The notes under the pieces: model-generated | Told to the model about the DNA's origin: nothing | Seen by the model: the letters and a program-made list of their open reading frames with translations, nothing else | Databases searched by the model: none | Assembly (NCBI RefSeq): GCF_042678385.1 | Contig: NZ_JBHUDY010000001.1 | Span: 310,001-374,000 of the forward strand | Length of the DNA stretch: 64,000 bases | Direction of reading: 5' to 3' | Origin: Sphingomonas_B tabacisoli | Lineage (GTDB): Bacteria; Pseudomonadota; Alphaproteobacteria; Sphingomonadales; Sphingomonadaceae | Program-made: the position numbers and the translations under genes | Shown: positions 40,703 through 48,909 of the stretch, in pieces | How the letters are laid out: every line of letters starts with the position of its first letter | Numbering within the stretch: position 1 is the first letter of the stretch

Positions 40703-41532
40703 TTCAGCGGCTCGCCCGAAATGGTGATGCGGTGCATCAGCCGGGCGTGGCCCTGATAGTCGTTCATCGCGAGATGCCAGGTCGAGCGGTTGTCCCAGAT
40801 CGCCACTGACCCCGGCGACCATTGCAGCCGGCACTGGAACTCCGGCCGCATCGCCACACCGTAAAGATAGCCGAGCAAGGCCATGCTCTCCTCGCGCGAC
40901 CATCCCTCGATGCCGAGCGTAAAGGCGGGATTGACGTAGAGGATCTCGCGCCCGCTGCGTGGGTGGCGGATCACCACGGGATGCACGGCGCGGGTGCGAA
41001 CGTCATGGCCTTTTAGGTTCGCCGCCTGATCGGTCTGCGCATAGACGCCGTCAGCACTGTAGATATGGTCGGCCGAATGCACCGCGCGCAGGGTGCGGAG
41101 CGTTTGCTTCAGCCCTTCCGAGAGCGAGTCGAACGCCGCACCCATACCGGCAAACAGCGTGTCGCCGCCGCTCGGCGGCGTCTCGCGCGCGATCAGGATC
41201 GATCCCATCGCGGGCACCTGGTCGTAGCTGTGATCGGTGTGCCAGCCGCCGCCGATATTGGTGGTCTGGGTTTCCGACTTCCGCACCTCGGCGATCTCCG
41301 GATAGCCGGTGTTGGCGGGGAAGTAATTGTTCACGTCGATGTCGCCCCAGCGCCGCGCGAAGGCGATGTGCCCCTCCGGCGTCAGCGCCTGATCGCGCAC
41401 GAACACCACGCCCTTGTCGTCCAGAGCCCTGCGCAGTGCCGCGAACGCGGTGTCGTCGATCCGGTTGAGGTCCACACCCGCTGCCTCGACACCGACATGC
41501 TCGCTCAAGGGCCGCAGTTCGATTCCGCTCAT
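40699..41532 (-). CDS. TauD/TfdA family Fe(II)/2-oxoglutarate dioxygenase
   Basis: 277 residues. The iron ligands are His98 and Asp100 in GWHTDHSY and His253 in WDNRSTWHLAMND; Arg264 or Arg268 in GHARLMHR binds 2-oxoglutarate. Members hydroxylate taurine, alkylsulphates, herbicides or small acids, so the substrate is open. It is divergent from a Crp/Fnr regulator with a palindrome between, suggesting control by that regulator. Confidence 0.9.
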   Translation of the reverse strand: MSGIELRPLSEHVGVEAAGVDLNRIDDTAFAALRRALDDKGVVFVRDQALTPEGHIAFARRWGDIDVNNYFPANTGYPEIAEVRKSETQTTNIGGGWHTDHSYDQVPAMGSILIARETPPSGGDTLFAGMGAAFDSLSEGLKQTLRTLRAVHSADHIYSADGVYAQTDQAANLKGHDVRTRAVHPVVIRHPRSGREILYVNPAFTLGIEGWSREESMALLGYLYGVAMRPEFQCRLQWSPGSVAIWDNRSTWHLAMNDYQGHARLMHRITISGEPLN

Positions 41533-41577
41533 CGCTCTCTCCTTTGCCTGCCTTGTAAGCCGGGCAGAGGCGTGAGA

Positions 41578-41595
41578 TTGTCACTTTGGTGACAA
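41578..41595. promoter_or_regulatory. Crp/Fnr-type operator TTGTCAC-N4-GTGACAA
   Basis: Perfect 7-base arms (41578-41584, 41589-41595) with TTTG between. The inner TGTCA-N6-TGACA layout is that of Crp-family sites. It lies between the divergent dioxygenase and Crp/Fnr genes, and its right arm includes the GTG start codon of the regulator, so binding would block its own expression. Confidence 0.6.
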
Positions 41596-42254
41596 AGCTG
41601 GATTCATTTCGTGCGGCGCTGATGGCGAATGGCTGGTTCGCGGCCCGCTCGGCTTCGGTGCAGGAAGGTCTGATAGCGGCGGGCCGCGTCGTCGCTTTGG
41701 CACCCGGCCAATGGGTCTATAGCCAGGGCGATCCTGAGACCGGGTTGTGTGCCGTGCTCGAAGGAACGCTACGCCTCGAAGTCGCGATCGGCGACGACCG
41801 CGACGTGTTGATCGGGCTGGCTCGCCCCTCGACCATCATCGGCCAAAGCGCGCGTCGGGGCGGCGGCCCGCGGCTGCTGACGGTGAGGGCGAGCGGCGCG
41901 GCGCGCGTCCTGCTGATCTCCGACGCCGCGCTGGAACGCGTGGCGGCGCGGGAACCGTCGCTGTGGCGGGACCTGAACGAGCTGGTCTATGCCGAGCTTG
42001 AAACGCTCCTCCGCTTCAGCGCGCTCCTGCTCGCGCAGCGGCCAAAGGCGCGCTTGGCCTGGCAGCTCACGCAGCTCGCAACGGACGATGTCGTCACCGC
42101 GACCCAAGCCGATCTTGCCGAGCTGACCGGCGTCACGCGTAAGGCGGTCAACGCCCATCTGGCTGCCTTCGAAAGCGCCGGCTTGGTCAGCCGCGGCTAT
42201 GCGCATATCCGCGTCCTGGCTCCCGATCGGCTGCGCGGATTAGCTGCGCGATGA
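41589..42254 (+). CDS. Crp/Fnr family transcriptional regulator
   Basis: 221 residues. A cNMP-like beta-roll (VVALAPGQWVYSQGDPETGLCAVLEGTLRLEV) is followed by a dimer helix and a C-terminal winged helix (VTATQADLAELTGVTRKAVNAHLAAFESAGLVSRGYAHIRVL). There are no Fnr-type N-terminal cysteines, so an oxygen-sensing cluster is unlikely. GTG 41589 lies in the palindrome; TTG 41586 and ATG 41622 are other starts. It is divergent from the TauD gene, which it may control. Confidence 0.88.
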   Translation: MTKLDSFRAALMANGWFAARSASVQEGLIAAGRVVALAPGQWVYSQGDPETGLCAVLEGTLRLEVAIGDDRDVLIGLARPSTIIGQSARRGGGPRLLTVRASGAARVLLISDAALERVAAREPSLWRDLNELVYAELETLLRFSALLLAQRPKARLAWQLTQLATDDVVTATQADLAELTGVTRKAVNAHLAAFESAGLVSRGYAHIRVLAPDRLRGLAAR

Positions 42255-42839
42255 ACGCACCGCCTGGGCGAGCGCCTCGATCAGCGACTCGACGAACGCC
42301 GCCGCATCGGCGTCGGGACCCGCATCGCGCAGCGCCAACAGTTTGTCTCGAAACCCCGCCGTCGCGGCGGCTGGGACCACCAGGCCGTGCAGCCCCAGCA
42401 CCGGCCCCAGCCGCGCTTCGGCGAGGGCACGCGGCACCGCCATCTGGACGGACCGCCCCGCCGACATCGTCATCGTGATCGGCTGCGCAAGGTCGAACAG
42501 TAGCCCTTCGCCCGCGCCGAGCTGGAATTCCTGCCGGCCCGCCGTTCCCTCCATTTCGCCTTCGAGCAGAAGGCCGGCGCCCAGCATGTCGATGCCGTCG
42601 GCGGCAATGCGTTCCGGCGAGCGCTCAAGCAGGCGCGCGGTGCCGGATGCGAAGGACACCGCCACTTCGCCCAGCTCGATCGTTTCCGCGGCGGTCGAGA
42701 ATTCGCCAATGGCCGTCGACTTGAACAGCGCGGCGATGCTCGGCCATCCGCGCTCGGACCATAGTTCGTGCCGCTGCGCGGGCGGCAACGTGTCGGTCGA
42801 ATAATGGCCGCGCCTGAACTTCTCACCCGCGTCCATCAC
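42240..42839 (-). CDS. AraC-type ligand-binding domain protein lacking a DNA-binding domain
   Basis: 199 residues. The segment STDTLPPAQRHELWSERGWPSI and the later LLLEGEMEGTAGRQEFQLGAGEGLLFDLAQPITMTMSAG match the N-terminal AraC_binding_2-type sensor domain, including the LxxGxxxLFD-like strand. A complete regulator would have about 100 more residues with two helix-turn-helices; this protein ends at 42240, overlapping the end of the Crp gene by 15 bases. It may be a stand-alone sensor or a truncated regulator. Confidence 0.72.
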   Translation of the reverse strand: MMDAGEKFRRGHYSTDTLPPAQRHELWSERGWPSIAALFKSTAIGEFSTAAETIELGEVAVSFASGTARLLERSPERIAADGIDMLGAGLLLEGEMEGTAGRQEFQLGAGEGLLFDLAQPITMTMSAGRSVQMAVPRALAEARLGPVLGLHGLVVPAAATAGFRDKLLALRDAGPDADAAAFVESLIEALAQAVRSSRS

Positions 42840-42905
42840 TCGCTCCCACGCAACATACGCACAAAGATTTAACCTGGATCAATAATCCCCGGCGCAATCA
42901 ACGGT

Positions 42906-43358
42906 TCAATAGCCCCCTGGTTCATCGCCGAGCAGATAACGCGGTCCCGCACCCCCGTGCGCGGCGCGGTCGGCGGGGTTGTAGAGCGCGCAGGTGTCCA
43001 GCGAAAGGCACCCGCAGCCGATGCAGCCGCCCAGCCTGTCGCGAGTGCGCTGGAGCAAGGCGATCCGCTCTTCCAGCCGGCCATGGATGCGGGTCGAGAT
43101 ACGCTGCCAATCGGCGCGCGTCGGGTTGCGGCTTTGGGGAAGGGCGACGAGCTCGGTCTCGATCTCGGCAAGGCTCAGCCCCACGCGCTGCGCGATCAGA
43201 ATGAAGGACAGCCGCCGGATGTCGCCGCGCAGGAAGCGTCGCTGGTTGCCGCTGCTGCGCAGGCTCTGCACCAGCCCGCGCGCCTCGTAGAATCGGATCG
43301 CGGAGATCGACAGGCCCGTGCGCCGCGCCAGATCGCCGATCGTCAGCAGTTCGGCCAT
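42906..43358 (-). CDS. soxR: Redox-sensitive transcriptional activator SoxR
   Basis: 150 residues. A MerR-type helix-turn-helix (LLTIGDLARRTGLSISAIRFYEARGLV) and a dimer helix precede the [2Fe-2S] cluster CIGCGCLSLDTC (Cys112, 115, 117, 123), spaced exactly as in Escherichia coli SoxR. It senses redox-cycling compounds by cluster oxidation. ATG 43358 is chosen; a frame to 43532 would cross the promoter of the divergent gene. A SoxR box lies just upstream. Confidence 0.96.
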   Translation of the reverse strand: MAELLTIGDLARRTGLSISAIRFYEARGLVQSLRSSGNQRRFLRGDIRRLSFILIAQRVGLSLAEIETELVALPQSRNPTRADWQRISTRIHGRLEERIALLQRTRDRLGGCIGCGCLSLDTCALYNPADRAAHGGAGPRYLLGDEPGGY

Positions 43359-43360
43359 GC

Positions 43361-43391
43361 TTGACCTCAACTTAGGTTGAGGTTGCACGAC
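43361..43391 (+). promoter_or_regulatory. SoxR-controlled promoter with SoxR box at 43365-43382
   Basis: The box CCTCAAC-TTAG-GTTGAGG is a perfect 7-base inverted repeat and close to the known CCTCAAG-TTAA-CTTGAGG. A TTGACC -35 hexamer (43361-43366) overlaps its left end, and the -10 region falls at 43386-43391 with the 19-base spacing of known SoxR promoters, though the -10 hexamer (CACGAC) is weak. It points to the questin oxidase-like gene at 43429, which has AGAGGAG as ribosome site. Confidence 0.85.
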
Positions 43392-43428
43392 TCGCACGCA
43401 TCGGCCCCGTCCACAAGAGGAGACAACC

Positions 43429-44469
43429 ATGCTGCAAGCCGTTCGCCCGATCGAACCCGTCGCCGACACGCTCGATTCCGCGCTGATCGACCTCGCCCGA
43501 TATGGCCCGGAAATGACCAATGGCTTCACCACCCACGCGCCGATGGTCGCCGAGGCGTTGGACGTGCTTGGCCGTGGCGACGCGATTGCGGACTGGATCG
43601 AGCGCCATCGCGCTATGATGATGCTTTGGCCTGACGAGCGTGGGCCGATCCTCGACTGGCGTGCGGCACTCGGCCGGGCCGAGCGAGTCAGCGACTGGCG
43701 GGCGTTGTTCAGGGGCGAGCTGACGGAAAGGCACTGGCCGGAAGTGCTCGCGCGCTGGGTCCCGCGCTTGGCGCCCGGCGCGAGCGCCGCGGCGCTGCAC
43801 GGGCTAATCCGCGTCGGCCACGCCGCGCGCGCCCTCAGCCGCGCCGAGACGCAGCCCCGCCTCGACGAACTCGCGTCCGCCCTGGCCAGTTGGGCATCGG
43901 AATATTCGGAGCTGCAGGTCGCAAGCAGCCTCGGTGCGCCGCAGTCCGCCGCCGAGACTGCCCTGTCGCGCCTGCCCTTCCTGCCGGCGGACCGGCGCCG
44001 GAACGGCGGCTCGATCGTCGCCGCGTTGCAGGCGCTGGACGAGCACCCGCCCTTCGCCCGCGCCTTTCACTGGCCCGCGATCGAAGACGCCGAAGCGAGC
44101 GCGCGCGAACTGGCCGATCTGTTCGCCCGCATCTTCCTCGCGAATGTCGATTCGCCGCTGCATGCGATCGTGTTTACCCACGCGATCACCGGCACGGCGG
44201 CGGTGATGCACCTGCTGCCGTTAGTGCGCGAGGCCGAGGGGGGCGCCCTGGTGCGCCATGTCTGGCACGCCGGATGCGGGCTGTATGCGGCTTACGGAAC
44301 CCGGCCGCCCGCGTCGGCGCCCGAAGGCAGCCTGCCGCGCGACCTGATCGATCGCGCCGTCGCGAACGGCGACGACCATGTGATCAAGCTGACGGAGGCA
44401 GTCCTAGCGCTGGAGTTGGAACCCGCCTTGGCCGGCGCCGTAAGCGAGCGGGCAATGGCGTATTTGTGA
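43429..44469 (+). CDS. Questin oxidase family protein (DUF4243)
   Basis: 346 residues. YGPEMTNGFTTHAPMVAEAL near the start, the internal HGLIRVGHAARAL, and the HAIVFTHAITGTAAVMHLLP and VRHVWHAGCGLYAAYG segments are features of the DUF4243/questin oxidase family, whose fungal member GedK opens anthraquinone rings in Baeyer-Villiger fashion. Several His residues are conserved but no flavin-binding motif is visible. No signal peptide. Its promoter holds a SoxR box, so induction by redox-active quinones is likely. Confidence 0.85.
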   Translation: MLQAVRPIEPVADTLDSALIDLARYGPEMTNGFTTHAPMVAEALDVLGRGDAIADWIERHRAMMMLWPDERGPILDWRAALGRAERVSDWRALFRGELTERHWPEVLARWVPRLAPGASAAALHGLIRVGHAARALSRAETQPRLDELASALASWASEYSELQVASSLGAPQSAAETALSRLPFLPADRRRNGGSIVAALQALDEHPPFARAFHWPAIEDAEASARELADLFARIFLANVDSPLHAIVFTHAITGTAAVMHLLPLVREAEGGALVRHVWHAGCGLYAAYGTRPPASAPEGSLPRDLIDRAVANGDDHVIKLTEAVLALELEPALAGAVSERAMAYL

Positions 44470-44480
44470 ACGGTTGGGCG

Positions 44481-44491
44481 CCCCCCCCCCC
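44481..44491. repeat. Homopolymeric C tract of 11
   Basis: An uninterrupted run of 11 C in the 59-base gap between the questin oxidase-like gene and the convergent gene. Such tracts change length easily by slippage, or reflect assembly error. It is outside the coding regions. Confidence 0.9.
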
Positions 44492-44528
44492 GCCGCGTGA
44501 AGCCGGCCGTGCGGCGCGCCCGAATGAG

Positions 44529-45158
44529 TCAGAATTGCAGATCTTCGCCGTTGCGCAGCCTGCGTGCGAGCGTGTCCCGCATCGACAGGGCCGGGGGCAC
44601 GTGCTGCGGGACTGAGGCATGGGCGGGTCTTGCCGCCGCACCGCGTCGAAGCAACATGCCGCCGGCAAGGCCGAGCGCCGTGAGGCCGAGCATCGCCCAG
44701 ACCGTTTGCGCGTCGGGACCGGCGTTCGCCGCTTCGTTCGCAGGAAAAGCAAAGGCGATCAGCGTCTGCTCGCCGGTCCGCCGGATCGAGATCGAGGCGT
44801 CGTCCGCAAAGCCGCGCCAGCGCGCAACATCGGCGGCGCGCTCGGGCAGGCCATAGCGGCCCTGCAGCATCTGTGCGGCCGTCTCATAGTCGCTCGCGTC
44901 GAGGGCGATGGTCAGCGAACGCGCCTTGCCCGCCGCGTTCAGCGCCAGCGTGCTGCGCTGGATCGGCAGGCCGCCGAACTCGGTGCGGGCGAGCGTGCAC
45001 ATCTTGCCGCTGCTCCCGCCGCTCATGTCCTTATCGCACGTCGCGACGCTCGCGGCGTTCGAAAGATCGTCGGTGCCGTTGATCGCGCCGAAGCTCAGTT
45101 TTGGGGATGCGGCCGCCAGCGCAGCCGCTGAAAAGGCGAGAACCACAACGCCGGTCAC
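44529..45158 (-). CDS. Hypothetical exported protein with C-terminal membrane helix
   Basis: 209 residues. A signal sequence (TGVVVLAFSAAALAAAS), a soluble part with two possible disulphide-forming cysteines (ATCDKDM, KMCTLAR), then one C-terminal helix (VWAMLGLTALGLAGGMLLRRG) and a charged end ...RRLRNGEDLQF. I do not recognise the family. The GTG 45158 start is assumed. It is flanked by the DUF885 gene read in the same direction. Confidence 0.6.
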   Translation of the reverse strand: MTGVVVLAFSAAALAAASPKLSFGAINGTDDLSNAASVATCDKDMSGGSSGKMCTLARTEFGGLPIQRSTLALNAAGKARSLTIALDASDYETAAQMLQGRYGLPERAADVARWRGFADDASISIRRTGEQTLIAFAFPANEAANAGPDAQTVWAMLGLTALGLAGGMLLRRGAAARPAHASVPQHVPPALSMRDTLARRLRNGEDLQF

Positions 45159-45287
45159 GCGAACATGCTTTCCCTTCGCGGTCAGCGCAACGCTGCCGCC
45201 CCGCAGCCACTACGCGCGGGCGTCGAAACGGCTGCATGGAAGCGTGTATTTTTTCAAAGCGTCCCGTTCGGCCGGGATCGCCCTGCC

Positions 45288-47090
45288 TCAGCCCTTCTTC
45301 TTTGCCGCGATCCAGGTGTCGATCTTCTTTTCGAGCACCGCCATCGGCAGCGCGCCGGTCATCAGCACCTGAGCGTGGAATTCGCGCGCGTCGAACTTCG
45401 GGCCCAGCTCCTGCATCGCCTTGGCCTTCAGCCGCTGGATGGTGAGCGCGCCGACCTTGTAGGCGAGCGCCTGGCCCGGAATGGCGATGTAGCGCTCGAC
45501 TTCTGCTGTGGCTTCCGTGCGGCTCATGCCGGAGTTGGCGAGCATATAGTCGATCGCCTGATCGCGGCTCCAGCCCTTGGCGTGAATGCCCGAGTCGACG
45601 ACGAGCCGCATCGCGCGCAGCATCTCGTCGTTCAGGCCGCCAAAGCGTTGATAGGGATCGGTCTCCATTCCGAGCGGCTTCCAGAGCGATTCGGCGTAGA
45701 GGCCCCAGCCCTCGGCATAGGCGGTGTTGCCGCCGAAGCGCATGAACGCGGGCAGCGCCGCATTTTCCTGGGCCAGCGCGATCTGGAAATGGTGTCCCGG
45801 CACGCCTTCATGCAGGAACAGGGTTTCCTCGCCCCACACGCGGCGGGACGGCAGGTCATAAGCATTGAAGTAGAACACGCCCGGCCGCTTGCCGTCCGGC
45901 GAGCCGGGTTCGTAGGAACCGCCGGCCTGGGTCTTTTCGCGGTAGGTTTCATACGGCCGAATCTCGAGCGGCGTCTTCGGGATCGTCGAGAATTGTTCGC
46001 GCACGCGGGCATCGACGCGCTTGCCGATCGCATAGAAGTCCTCGGCATAGGCCTCGCGGCTCTTCGGCTGGAACTTCGGGTCGGTGCGCAGATATTCGAA
46101 GAACTCGGCCAGCGTACCCTTGAAGCCGACCTGGTTTTTCACCGCCTCCATCTCGCCCCTGATACGCGCGACTTCGGACAGACCCAGATTGTGGACATAG
46201 TCCGCGGTCAGCGGCAGCGTCGTGTTGGTCTGGATCATATAGGCGTAGAGCTTGTCGCCACCGGGCATGAACTTAAGGCCGACGCCGTCGCGGGCGGCCG
46301 GCAGATATTCGTTCTTCAGGAAATCGCGCAGGCGAATGTCGGCGGGCAGGATGCCGTCGCGGATCGCCGCGGCATATGCGGTCTTCAGCCGCGCCTGGTC
46401 GGCGGCGGAGATGCCGGCCGGGAATTTGGTCACCGGCTGATAGAAGGTCGATCCTTCAACGCCCTGCTTGATCTGGGTGTCGAGCTGCTCGATCACATTG
46501 TTTACGATCAGCTTGGGCTGGACGACGCCCGTCTTCATGCCTTCGCGGAAGCGCGCGATCGAACGGTCGAGCAGCGCGATATAGTCGCGGTGCCGCTTCA
46601 GGTTGTTCTCATAGTCCGCGACCGTCTTGAACGGCGCCGCGCCCTGGCCCGAGGCGAAGGTCGGGTAGAAGACATGGAAGCCGAAGAAATGGTCGATCGG
46701 CCGCACCGCGGTCAGCGACAGGATTTCCGGGCTCAGGCCCTTCAGCGTGTCGAGCGTCTGCCACTCGAACACGTCATAGGCGATCTGGTTGGTGGGGGTG
46801 AGCTTCGCGCGCGGAATGGCGTGGAGGTTCTTGAGGTCGCTTTCGGCGGCGGCGCGCGAGGCGTTGAAATAGGCGTCGCTGCCGAAATCGCCCAGGCGGT
46901 CGGCGTAACGCATGTCGCCGCGGAAGATCGCGGAGATCGGGTTGAGCTTGAGCTGCGCTTCGTCGCTGTCGTGGAAAAGCTGGGTCAGCCGCTTGTTATA
47001 ATCGACCGTCTGATGGGCGGCCTGCTTGGCGGGCGCGGCGAGCGCGGGGACGGCAAGGGCAACGGAAGCGAGCAAAAGGGCAAGGCGCAT
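45288..47090 (-). CDS. DUF885 family protein, probable zinc-dependent peptidase
   Basis: 600 residues with a signal peptide (RLALLLASVALAVPALA). The conserved HEGVPGHHFQIAL (HExxHH-like zinc site) and the downstream YAEGWGLYAESLW are the DUF885 signature, thought to be metallopeptidase-like. The sequence has the long helical build of the family. The cellular target is unknown. ATG 47090 is followed by the signal peptide directly. Confidence 0.92.
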   Translation of the reverse strand: MRLALLLASVALAVPALAAPAKQAAHQTVDYNKRLTQLFHDSDEAQLKLNPISAIFRGDMRYADRLGDFGSDAYFNASRAAAESDLKNLHAIPRAKLTPTNQIAYDVFEWQTLDTLKGLSPEILSLTAVRPIDHFFGFHVFYPTFASGQGAAPFKTVADYENNLKRHRDYIALLDRSIARFREGMKTGVVQPKLIVNNVIEQLDTQIKQGVEGSTFYQPVTKFPAGISAADQARLKTAYAAAIRDGILPADIRLRDFLKNEYLPAARDGVGLKFMPGGDKLYAYMIQTNTTLPLTADYVHNLGLSEVARIRGEMEAVKNQVGFKGTLAEFFEYLRTDPKFQPKSREAYAEDFYAIGKRVDARVREQFSTIPKTPLEIRPYETYREKTQAGGSYEPGSPDGKRPGVFYFNAYDLPSRRVWGEETLFLHEGVPGHHFQIALAQENAALPAFMRFGGNTAYAEGWGLYAESLWKPLGMETDPYQRFGGLNDEMLRAMRLVVDSGIHAKGWSRDQAIDYMLANSGMSRTEATAEVERYIAIPGQALAYKVGALTIQRLKAKAMQELGPKFDAREFHAQVLMTGALPMAVLEKKIDTWIAAKKKG

Positions 47091-47157
47091 TGGGGTCTCC
47101 GAAAGCGGGAGTGTGTTGCGCCTTTAGAACAGTGAAAGCAGGATTGAAAAGGGGCGA

Positions 47158-47184
47158 AGCGGCTCGCCTGCACGACGAGCCGCT
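47158..47184 (-). terminator. Hairpin terminator after the RcnB-like gene
   Basis: AGCGGCTCG (47158-47166) pairs exactly with CGAGCCGCT (47176-47184), 9 bp. Read leftward it follows the RcnB-like stop at 47198 and is followed by TCGCCCCTTTTC, so it suits that gene's transcript end. It also separates that gene from DUF885. Confidence 0.65.
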
Positions 47185-47197
47185 CCGTTTGAGCTCC

Positions 47198-47677
47198 TTA
47201 GTAGAAGAAGCCGTTGATGACCTGCAGCACGCGGCCATTGCGCACGTTGATCAGCAGCACGTCATTGCCATAACGCACCCAGCGCTGCGGGCCGACGGCG
47301 GCAGGCAGGCGATAGCGATACGGATCGGCGATCCAGTAGCGCTGGCCGTAAAAGGCCGGGTTCAGCGCGATGCCAACGCGAGCCGGGCGATAGGCGTAGC
47401 CACGGGGCGCGTAGTAGCGCGGCATCGTGTAGAGCTGGCGATTACGGGCACGATAGTCGCGCCAATCCTCGCGCGCTTCCTGGCGGGCGTCGCGGAGATT
47501 CTCGCGGGCCTCGCGCCGGTCGTGGCGGTCGCCATAGCGGTGCGCGTCCTGCAGGTCCTGCCGTGCATCGCGCGCACGTTCCTGGCTCTGCCGCGCTTCC
47601 TGATAGCTTTGCGCCATCGCGCCGGTCGCCGGCAGCACGGTCGCGGCCATCAGAGCCGAAATCACAAACTTACGCAT
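47198..47677 (-). CDS. RcnB family protein
   Basis: 159 residues. A signal peptide (RKFVISALMAATVLPATGAMA) is followed by a charged, coiled Arg/Asp-rich part (QERARDARQDLQDAHRYGDRHDRREARENLRDARQEAREDWRDYR) and a C-terminal RcnB domain (RYWIADPYRYRLPAAVGPQRWVRYGNDVLLINVRNGRVLQVI). RcnB-type proteins are linked to nickel/cobalt handling in the periplasm, but many are of unknown role. The basic/acidic linker is an extension. Confidence 0.88.
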   Translation of the reverse strand: MRKFVISALMAATVLPATGAMAQSYQEARQSQERARDARQDLQDAHRYGDRHDRREARENLRDARQEAREDWRDYRARNRQLYTMPRYYAPRGYAYRPARVGIALNPAFYGQRYWIADPYRYRLPAAVGPQRWVRYGNDVLLINVRNGRVLQVINGFFY

Positions 47678-47826
47678 CTACTTGTCCTCCTTGAAATACT
47701 GTGGACGGGAGCCCTGTTGCCCGAGTCGGACTGAACCGGCTCCGAATCGATCTGTCAGGTGACAGCAAGGTTCGCAGAGACGCTTGGGTTGCGCGGCCGG
47801 TTCCCATTTGCTTTGGGGAGCGCCGC

Positions 47827-48909
47827 ATGACGGACATTGCACAGATGCAGAGCGACGCGCTGGGCGCGATCGGCGCGGCGGCGACGTTAGACGCCCTGGA
47901 AGCAGAGCGCGTGCGCCTGCTCGGCAAGCAGGGAGCGGTCACGGCGCTCCTGAAAACGCTGGGCGGCATGACCCCCGAACAACGCCAGACCGAAGGCCCG
48001 CGGATCAACGGCCTGCGCGAGGCGGTCTCCGCCGCGATCGCCGATCGCAAGGCAAGCCTCGAAGGCGCGGCGCTGGAAGCGCGGCTGGCCTCCGAGCGAA
48101 TCGACCTTAGCCTGCCCGCGCCCGAGCAGCCGCGCGGATCGGTCCACCCCGTCAGCCAGGTGATGGACGAGCTCGCCGAGATCTTCGCCGACATGGGCTT
48201 CGCCGTCGCGACCGGTCCGGAGATCGAGGACGACTGGCATAACTTCACCGCGCTCAACATCCCGGAGACGCACCCGGCGCGCGCGATGCACGACACTTTC
48301 TATTTCCCCGACCAGATGGCCCGGGATGGCAAGAAGATGCTGCTGCGCACCCACACATCGCCGGTGCAGATCCGGACGATGCAGACCCAGCAGCCGCCTA
48401 TCCGCATCATCGCGCCGGGCCGCGTCTATCGCTCCGACAGCGACGCGACCCACACGCCGATGTTCCACCAGATCGAGGGACTGGTGGTCGACAAAGGCAT
48501 CCATCTCGGCCACCTCAAATGGACGCTGGAGACCTTCCTCAAGGCGTTTTTCGAGCGCGAGGATATCGTGCTGCGCCTGCGCCCCAGCTATTTCCCCTTC
48601 ACCGAACCGTCCGTGGAAGTGGACGTCGGCTTCACTCGTGTGAACGGCCGTCGCGTGCTGGGCGGCGACGAAGGCTGGATGGAGCTGCTCGGCTCCGGAA
48701 TGGTCCACCCGCGCGTGCTGAGGAACTGCGGCATCGATCCGGACGAATATTCGGGCTTCGCGTTCGGCGTCGGCGTCGACCGACTCGCCATGCTCAAATA
48801 CGGAATGGACGATCTGCGCGCCTTTTTCGACGGCGACCTACGCTGGCTGCGCCATTACGGCTTCTCGGCGCTCGACGTGCCCACCTTGAGCGGAGGAGTG
48901 GGCGCATGA
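47827..48909 (+). CDS. pheS: Phenylalanine--tRNA ligase alpha subunit
   Basis: 360 residues. An N-terminal coiled-coil tRNA-binding part is followed by the catalytic class II core with HPVSQVMDELAEIFADMGF, LLRTHTSPVQIRTM and the motif 3 region FAFGVGVDRLAMLKYG. ATG 47827 gives the correct length; a longer frame to 47701 is not used. No Phe-rich leader peptide was seen. It forms an operon with pheT (ATGA overlap). Confidence 0.96.
   Translation: MTDIAQMQSDALGAIGAAATLDALEAERVRLLGKQGAVTALLKTLGGMTPEQRQTEGPRINGLREAVSAAIADRKASLEGAALEARLASERIDLSLPAPEQPRGSVHPVSQVMDELAEIFADMGFAVATGPEIEDDWHNFTALNIPETHPARAMHDTFYFPDQMARDGKKMLLRTHTSPVQIRTMQTQQPPIRIIAPGRVYRSDSDATHTPMFHQIEGLVVDKGIHLGHLKWTLETFLKAFFEREDIVLRLRPSYFPFTEPSVEVDVGFTRVNGRRVLGGDEGWMELLGSGMVHPRVLRNCGIDPDEYSGFAFGVGVDRLAMLKYGMDDLRAFFDGDLRWLRHYGFSALDVPTLSGGVGA

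Noticed and set aside
43359..43532. Longer SoxR starting at 43532
   Set aside because: It would cross the SoxR box and the start of the divergent gene, and the extra residues are not like SoxR.
47701..47826. Phe-rich leader peptide or attenuator before pheS
   Set aside because: No short frame with clustered Phe codons and no terminator/antiterminator pair is visible.
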